Shown: positions 56,901 to 64,000 of the stretch, in pieces
Layout of the letters: every line of letters begins with the position of its first letter
How positions within the stretch are numbered: position 1 is the first letter of the stretch
Source: Malus domestica
Taxonomy: Eukaryota > Streptophyta > Magnoliopsida > Rosales > Rosaceae
Direction of reading: 5' to 3'
NCBI RefSeq assembly: GCF_042453785.1
Contig: NC_091672.1
Span: 3,750,001-3,814,000, forward strand
Length of the DNA stretch: 64,000 bases
Notes under the pieces: model-generated
What the model saw: only the letters and a program-made list of their open reading frames with translations
Database searches by the model: none
What the model was told of the DNA's origin: nothing
Made by a program: the position numbers and the translations under genes

Positions 56901-58433
56901 ATAATATTAGCAAATTAAGTTTGAGATTAGTGATGTTTGAAGTCTATTCATTGCTGAAGTTTGATTATAAATTGGATTTCAAGCACTCGAACGAGTGCTT
57001 GAAGGCTTTAAGCACCTTCCCTAGGTGATAGGTCTCTGCTCCTCGTCCAACTAGCATCTATTGCATTTTAGAACCTTGTATACAGTGTTTACAAAATCAA
57101 TTGAGGTTAGTAGAAGTTCTTTTTGCTTCCCGTATTTGTACTGGTCAACAAATTTACTGGCTTCTTTTGTTTCAGGGGAAGATGCCTTCATAGGTTGAAT
57201 AATTTTGAACCGAAATGATTGTTTAATATTTTGATATTCGATGTAAATGTTTATATTTAAATTTAATGAAGTTTTCTATCGTTTGAACAAGAAACTAATT
57301 AAGGGGTTGGCAATGGTGTAGGTCAAAACAAACTAGGTTCCACATGACAACATCAACAAATAGGTCTCAATGGGTTAGAATGCTCGTAGCATGCACTGGA
57401 ACACAATTGAACTGTTCCAGACAAAGAAACAGACACCCTGCAGGCTTTTACTTGTCAAATTTGGAGAAAATCAATATCAACACATGTTTTCCCAAACTAA
57501 TTAATGCTGCTTAGTCTGGTAATTAGTGAGATAATGACCCAAACAACACCCAAGAGAAAAACAAAACAACTACGAGAAATCCCTCATTTTCCAAGAAAAT
57601 TTAATTTTACACGAAAATTGGGACTAAAAAAATAATATAGAAGTTGGCGTCTGTCTTATTTCAACTTGAGCTGTGTGTGGTTCTTGCATTCAATGCCTTT
57701 CATAGATCCATACGCCCGTCCCACATTTCACTCCAAGGCTTCTTATATTTTTTGCCCTAGGGATGGAAGTATAGTAAATTTATTACTTGGTAAATTTTTA
57801 AATGATAGTGTGGTTTAGATGCAAACTACTTCAAGATCTAAATAATGAATTGTTTTTTGCATTTGTTACTAAAGTGAGAATCCCCATAATAAAACAAAGA
57901 CGATAATATGGTTTTTAATGTGTTTATTTGAATTGAACAGTTTGACATGATATATTGAGATTCCATTTAAAATTATTTAACAAGTTATTTTTGCTTTAAT
58001 GCATGATTCAATTGGAGTATTTATAAAAATAATAGTCTTTGTGCGGGCCTCCCTAACTGTTGTTAAGCTTTGTATTAGCTAGGACTATATGTCACTCCTC
58101 TCTTGTCTTCCTCAAAACCGTCTCAAGCAGCCTTCTCCAATGACAGCAGCCTCACCACACCCTAAAATCTTAGAATTTGATTATCACCCAGAACCCCTCG
58201 ACCCACCACCACAGGCTTGGGATCGCAAGGGAGTGCACAAGCAAGAGAGGAGAATCGCGAGGAAGGAGGGACGACACAATCCCACCTCTTGAGGTGGGTT
58301 TGAGATACAGTTTAATTAGTTGAGAGGGAAAAGAGAGAGGGATTTGGACGGGAAAAAAAAAAAGGAAGAGAGAGGGAGCTGGACAGGAAAATAATAGGAA
58401 GAGATAGAGAATTCTAGAAAAAGAAAAAAAAAA
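53980..58433. other. Gene-poor A+T-rich DNA with a local duplication
   Basis: Two related units of about 170 bp at about 55811-55970 and 56041-56200 share 'tttgataacataatatgttt', 'gaaaaagattgttaat' and 'actttcgttta'. A C-rich patch lies at 55307-55322. No gene is recognised; the short frames here look random. Confidence 0.5.
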
Positions 58434-59291
58434 GGTATTTTATATTAGCACTTCACAAAATGTTGAATGTACCCCATATTAAAATTTAATATTAATAAAT
58501 TATTTACCCTACTATGCAATTACAATTTTGACCTTATTAGGTTTAAAAAAATAAAAAATTTCTAAATACACCCCAAATCACTTTTAACGTATTATTTATC
58601 TATTTCAACTATCAAAACCTCTCACACCCTCCATTGTTGAATAAAACCCTAAGCAATGAAACTACAAACATGTTGATTGAGAAAAATTATTTTTGACCGG
58701 AACGTGAAATCAGTGTTTCGAAAGCTTTACATGAGGTAAGACTTCGTATTTTTCTTTGTTTTAGTGATTTCGACGACATCGATAATTATTTAATCTCACT
58801 CAATCTAATAATTCAAGAATTAGCACTTATGAATCTCATAATTCAAAAACCATGGCATGCGAACTGATTGCAGATTGAGTCAATGACATTCACAAGATGC
58901 TTTCTTGTAGGTCGACTTGGTTCGACCAAAATATGCACAAGAAAATGGAAACAACATAGTAGCTTTGAAATTATTATTATTTTTATTGAAAAACGTTCAA
59001 ATGAATCTAAACATTTTTTTTCAAATCATTCAATTTGAAATCATTCGGCAAACTAACGTTCAGATGATTTGAAATCATTCGGCAAAATTAAAAATGAGTG
59101 TTACAATATTTGAGAAATGTAGGGGTGTATGTAGAAAATGTAAGTTGTATATTAAGAATGTGGGGTGTGAGGGTATTATGGGGAAAGAAGTGTGGTGTAT
59201 TAAGATAATTTTTAATTGAAAAAGTAAATGTGGGGTGTATTAAGTATGTGAGGTTTATTCAACAACTTGTGGGGTGCTAATATAATTAGCC
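58434..59291. mobile_element. 0.86-kb element with 'atattagcac' inverted ends
   Basis: The left end ggtattttatattagcac and the right end, inverted, ggctaattatattagcac agree over most of the first 18 bases. Similarity continues through 'cacaa.ttgttgaat..acc'. Both sides are A-runs, so the target duplication cannot be read. A direct repeat 'gatttgaaatcattcggcaaa' lies at about 59030-59090. No transposase. Confidence 0.65.
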
Positions 59292-62248
59292 AAAAAAAAC
59301 TGAGAATTAATTTTTATTATCCTGTTTTTTGGTTTGATATTGCACCAAATGCTTTATTAAGTCAATTTTAAGTCAGTCTAGCTTAATCATTGAAACTAGT
59401 CTAATCCAAAATAATATAGTACAACAAACAACCCATAAAGCATATATACGACCAAATGAACTGACACATGTGTGAGCAATTTTTATTTAACTTTTATTCA
59501 CAAACTGATAAGCAAGCAACATTGCATTTTCATGGGATCATTGACGAAACCTTGACAATTTTTATCGTAGTTTATAAGGAAAAAGATAACTACACCCCCT
59601 GTTTTCACTCTATACAATCTTGTTTACTTTTGTTTGTTCGTTGTTTATGTTGGTTTGTTCAATATGATGAACAAATAAAATAAAAAAGGATATGTAAAAG
59701 GAGAAAAATGATGCGTGATTATTATTTTCTATTATATTATAATGAAAGCGATGTATTCACTTTATACTAAAGTTATACATCATTTAAAAGTGTTGGATTG
59801 CCCCAATGTATATGTCATTTCTCGTCAAATTTCTACATCCATTGTTAACACCTTCTCATTACAGAGTCTTTTTTCTTAGACCTTATGGTCTAATAATATT
59901 GTGGTTACTCACCGATCTTAGTTCAACAGTGTACAAGAAAGTACAACAACAAAAGTCGAATGACCACTTACTAATAAATTAAAATCGAAGAGTATGTGAT
60001 AACAATTTCCTTAAATGATACGGTCTAGAAGAACGAGCCTCCTTTTTAAAATATTAATATCGTTTATAAATAATAATAAATAAATAAACAATGAGTCACC
60101 GTCATTTTTGAAAGGAGAAATTTTTTAGTGTATCGAGAACACAGGCTATTACATCAAACGTCATAATACAAGTGGTTGGATACTTGAAATTAAAATTTTC
60201 TACCACCTATGCTATAACACTTAGTGTATCAAGTTATGTTTCCGACATTTTGAAAAATTTGTCGAGATGTCATGGTTGCTTTTCGTGTTAGAAGGACCTA
60301 GTCATTCAAGTCAATTTAAGGCACCTTAAATGGGGCATGATGTAATTGAGGGCAGGCTTTATTAACACCAACTACCAACCACGGCCCATATCAATCCAAT
60401 CGGCACGACCATTTGCATTCAATTGGGCTTTACCTTTGGTATTTTAAAAACCTTATAAAGATTGTGTCACGTAAACACCCCCTGACACCAACCAAAGGTC
60501 CAATCAAGGATTCAATACTATTGCTACCACCATTACTCAGCCACCATTACTCACCTGCATCATGACTTTTCATTACGTTCGTGCAGAATAACATTCAAAC
60601 CCTAATTGTTCAGTGTTTGGTAAAGGGGGAAACAATAATCATGAACAAAGATAGGAGGGAGGACATAATAAGTTACCCTCACTTGGTAAAAATATGGATA
60701 GGAGTGAACAATATATAAAGAAGGCTAAACAGATTCAAGTCTTTTCGTCATTTTTTTATACAACGATATCGAGAGAAGGAATGTAGGATAAGTTACATAA
60801 CAAGTCGGTCATAATTAGGTATTTAACTTACCATACATGAATCAAACCTAAAATATTTCACTTGTAAATTAGAGAAATACGTACCCTTAAACCGTAATGT
60901 TAGTGACAATTTTTTCGTCCCAGTTTTAAAAGGAGTTGTTATAACTTGGGAAGAGAGGAGAGAAAAAGGAAAATATGTTGTATTGTTCTTTTGTGTGTGT
61001 GTGTGGACTTAGCATAGTTGCTGTAATGTGCCAATATTAAGTTGAATTAGATGCATAATTTCAATAGACATTGGTATGAGATTACCATTTGATTAATGAG
61101 TTAATTTGTGCATTTTTATATTTTGAACCTGAACAATGTACATATGTTGGGCTAGAACACTAGCTACGGCCTCTTGAGGTTGCTGCAACAGAAATTGAAA
61201 CCCTAATATCCTAGATTACAAATCAGCCACTTCACTTGTGTATATAGTTTTGCAGACAGTATTTCGATAACCTTATGACTTTATTCGCTTATTCCGTTTG
61301 CGTTCTACTCCAACTTTTCTAGCTAACTACTAAGCTTTCGAGGTTCCCTAGACTTATTAATCACTAATTAAAGTCAAGATAATGACAGTGAAATAAAATG
61401 CTACCTTAGAAAAGAAGAAAACCACATTACTGTGAATTAAGATATTTTGCAATATCATTCTATGTTTGATCGGGCCCAAGCTTCGGTGGCACCAAATTTA
61501 ATATGTTTCCAGTTCTATACGGTTAGAGAAACGTGCATGGGATGGAACTATAATTAAAAGTGTCAAGATGAGAGTTTTGTATTCCCTTTAAAATTTGTTC
61601 GGTAGTGGACATTTTCGGCCAAAAAGAAATGTAAAATTTTCATTTTAACAATCTTTTATTTTGAAGATTATCTTATTTTAAAGTCTAAACTTTGAGAAGT
61701 GAAAACCGAACTTGAACGTAGATGCAAAAGTACAATGCTTTGATTAATTCGACTAAATTCAAGTCTAGATAAAGGCACATCTTCTATTGAACTAAGATCG
61801 GAATTTAAAAGTGTAGATAATAACATCCTAAACCGATTGGATAAATCATAAACGTATACATAGATTAGCAGTTGATTATCTTCCAACTTCTACTAAAGTA
61901 AGGCAAACTTCTATGCCCACACTTGTACGACTGTGTCCTGGATGCTGTACCAAAGGATAACCTTGTAGGGTTAGGTTACAAAAAGTCACTAATAATTGGA
62001 ATTTCAGCATTCCTAAAGTTACTTAAACCCCCTAAAATGTCTTAAAAAGAAAGATTAAAGATTAAACTTTTCAAGAGAGGTCAACTTAAAGGCATGTCTT
62101 TAAGGGACAAGATTGGAGCAGTAGGGTTCTAACTGTCTTTTTAAGTGTCATGTCTTTTCCTTATATTATATTTTTCCCATGCTCATTGTTCCCACTATGT
62201 ACCTCTTTACATGTCAGTCTCACATTTTGATGCTCTAAATCAAAATGA
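59292..62248. other. Intergenic, no gene seen
   Basis: A+T-rich. A (TG)n patch lies near 60992-61004. No protein similarity was recognised on either strand. Confidence 0.5.
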
Positions 62249-62257
62249 TTAAATCTA

Positions 62258-62411
62258 GGGAATTTTAATGAAAAACTCATGTTACTGGTTATTTTAACGA
62301 AAAATCATATTTTTATACTAAAAAGTCAATCCTGATACTATTCACTTTATCTTTTATTTTGTTCTTATCGTTAAAACTTAAAGTTTTCAAATCATTTTCA
62401 GTAGTTTTTCT
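62258..62411. mobile_element. 154-bp MITE, copy 2
   Basis: Same family and length as 40184-40337, with matching 'acgaaaaatcatatttttat' and 'cgttaaaact.aaagttttc'. Flanked by ttaaatcta at 62249-62257 and 62412-62420. Confidence 0.9.
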
Positions 62412-62818
62412 TTAAATCTATTGGCTTATAAAGGTGCCCAAATCAGTGACGTAGCCAGAATTTTTAAATAATGGGATCAGAATATCAATAAAAAAACATT
62501 TTTTGGGTAATTTCGTCAAGCACTTAGCAGGCACCTGCTAATTCCTAGCAATATATGGTGAAAAGTTTATGCCAACATGTCGACAACTACTATTATTTGT
62601 AGAGACTTGTCGAGGTTAGACACACGATTCTGTAGAGAAATGTTGAAGACTACCAATACTTAGAAAGACAAATATGATAGAATAAAATAGAAGAAGTAGG
62701 AGGATGCTGTTGTAATTTAATTTACTTCAGCTGTTTATAAAAGTCAAACACAATATACAAACGAACATACTTGAAGTTTTTTAAATTATTGGAATCAAAG
62801 ACAACCAATAATCCTATA

Positions 62819-63102
62819 GGGTGCGTTTGGTACGCAGACGGGACGGAACAAAACGGGACGGGACGGGACGGAACGAAGGTGTAATTTTTGAAAAAGACAT
62901 GGGGTATATTTGTCTTAAAATGGTAAAACATTGTGTTCCACAGACGTGGAACAAACCCGTTCCAGGGGGGGAGGTGGGACGCAAAAACACCCAAAATCTG
63001 TCCCGTGGAACAGCCCGTTCCACCCATTTTTGGCGCACCAAACGCGGGACAGAACGCCTCGTCCCGTTCCGTCCCGTCTCGTCCCACGTACCAAACGCAC
63101 CC
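62819..63102. mobile_element. 284-bp G+C-rich MITE
   Basis: The inverted ends gggtgcgtttggtacg and cgtaccaaacgcaccc are perfect over 16 bases. Next to them are runs of 'gggacgggacggaac' and their inverse. Flanked by ata on both sides, fitting a PIF-like three-base duplication. The overlapping frames on both strands are artefacts of the G+C-rich repeats. Confidence 0.85.
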
Positions 63103-63860
63103 ATATTGACCTTGCCACCGACCCAAATGGACTCGTATAATTGTCATATCCAGTTACAAACCCGGGTTCTTTGGTTCCACAAAAAGTTGAAGGCATATTG
63201 TATGTCTGTTAGAGGATACTAAAAATTAAAGTCGGCTATGCTCTCTTTCCGGTCGGTGATTCAGCTCATGCTTGATTATGTAATATGCTCATAAAACAGT
63301 GTTCATTTCTTTGGCTTGATTTGTTTCAATTATTATTTTTAATTAGGAAATTATTGTGCGTAATAGGTGGTATATATCTCTCTCTCTCTTTTTTTTTTTT
63401 TTTTTTTTAATCAAGTCAAGTGACGGGAAAGATAAAAAATATAGATCTGGTAATTACATGAAAGGATCTCATGTTTACTAATGAGTCAGTCAACTTTTTT
63501 ATTTTTTATTTTATTAAACGTGTATTGTTTATGAAAATTAAGCTTAATGCTTTCTCCGATGAGGTGGAATTCCAAATTAGGTATTACAAGACCAAATGTT
63601 CATACGTCAGTAAGAGGGTCTAGATGTTACAAGACCAAATGTTACTAGACCCTTAGTAAGAGCTGCATTACTAATTTAATCTAAAGAGTTTAATAATTAG
63701 AACTCATTTTACTCATTTCTTTTAAGTATTTTGCATACATTTTCTCATCACCCTCCTCTTTATTTCTTGCTTGTCATGTAGTGTTTTCTTTCCGAGTGAA
63801 TAATATTATCTTGTGGCAATTTCTCTTCTCTTACATTAGTTTCCATCACTGTAGCATCTC
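63103..63860. other. Intergenic, simple-sequence patches
   Basis: (TC)n followed by a T-run at 63375-63410; 'acaagaccaaatgtt' occurs twice near 63586 and 63628. No gene is recognised. Confidence 0.5.
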
Positions 63861-63869
63861 ATGTCGTTC

Positions 63870-64000
63870 AGGGGAGTGGATCCTGTAAGCCTTATATGTA
63901 CATTCTCATCTCTACCTAACACGAGACCTTTTAGGAGCTCACTGGCTTCGATTTCCATCGAAACTCCGAAGTTATGCGAGTTCGCGCGAGAGCAATCCTA
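63870..64000 (+). mobile_element. Cassandra-like LTR fragment with a 5S rRNA-like region
   Basis: From about 63930 to the window end the sequence follows plant 5S rRNA with changes: catcgaaactccgaagtta, then gcgag and gcgcgagagcaatccta, in the same order and spacing as the 5S internal promoter region. Cassandra elements carry such 5S-derived sequence in their LTRs. The surrounding non-5S sequence makes a bona fide 5S gene unlikely. The element is cut by the window edge. Confidence 0.6.

Noticed and set aside
62722-63222. Overlapping 90-140-codon frames on both strands
   Set aside because: They read through the G+C-rich inverted repeats of a MITE and consist of repeats of the same short motif.
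1-64000. CRISPR arrays, bacterial operons, tRNA genes
   Set aside because: I saw no regularly spaced short repeats of that kind, no operon-like gene packing and no cloverleaf with a recognisable anticodon arm; the window is plant nuclear DNA.

Overview
The window is plant nuclear DNA. Genes carry GT/AG introns and long UTRs, and they sit in A+T-rich intergenic DNA full of LTR retrotransposon pieces, LINE 3' ends and MITEs. The repeat types (a Reina-like chromovirus, LINE tails with a CAA/TTG simple-repeat end, a Cassandra-type 5S-like LTR, and several MITE families) and the protein sequences fit a woody Rosaceae genome such as apple or pear. That assignment is inference from general familiarity, not from a search.

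Layout. 1-5.4 kb: a G-type lectin S-receptor-like kinase (intact, minus strand), flanked by broken copies of its 5' half and by a stray piece of the last exon of a purine-biosynthesis gene. 5.3-8.9 kb: two direct copies of a 1.4-1.5 kb LTR-like repeat, one split by a 467-bp MITE. 8.9-14.1 kb: a decayed Ty3/gypsy chromovirus, minus strand, with both LTRs. 14.1-18.8 kb: a second receptor-kinase copy, now a pseudogene, split by a 3.7-kb LTR-type insertion. 19.7-23.8 kb: a complete 12-exon gene for bifunctional AICAR transformylase/IMP cyclohydrolase (minus). 25.8-28.6 kb: an RRM plus zinc-knuckle, Ser/Arg-rich protein (minus) with an intron in its 5' UTR. 28.84-31.17 kb: a hAT-like element that has picked up exons from at least two, probably three, unrelated genes. 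32.2-35.5 kb: a four-exon ubiquitin E2 variant (UEV1 type, plus), with a LINE end and an LTR-like piece in intron 1. 36.8-42.4 kb: repeats and MITEs. 42.9-43.8 kb: an intronless CAF1-type deadenylase (plus). 44-52 kb: LINE and MITE territory. 52.9-53.8 kb: an OVATE family protein gene (plus). 54-64 kb: gene-poor, with a few MITEs and a 5S-like LTR fragment at the right edge.

The six intact genes are ordinary single plant genes, not an operon. They cover purine synthesis, RNA processing, mRNA decay, K63-ubiquitin signalling, growth repression and receptor signalling. The most unusual object is the gene-fragment-carrying hAT-like element. It has 8-bp target duplications and similar terminal repeats, encloses spliceable exon pieces of PRMT5 and acetyl-CoA synthetase, and was later hit by a MITE exactly within the acetyl-CoA synthetase exon. 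Also notable are the repeated co-duplication of receptor-kinase 5' ends with a purH 3' tail, and several MITE families whose target-site duplications can be read directly, one of them with a natural empty site inside the window.
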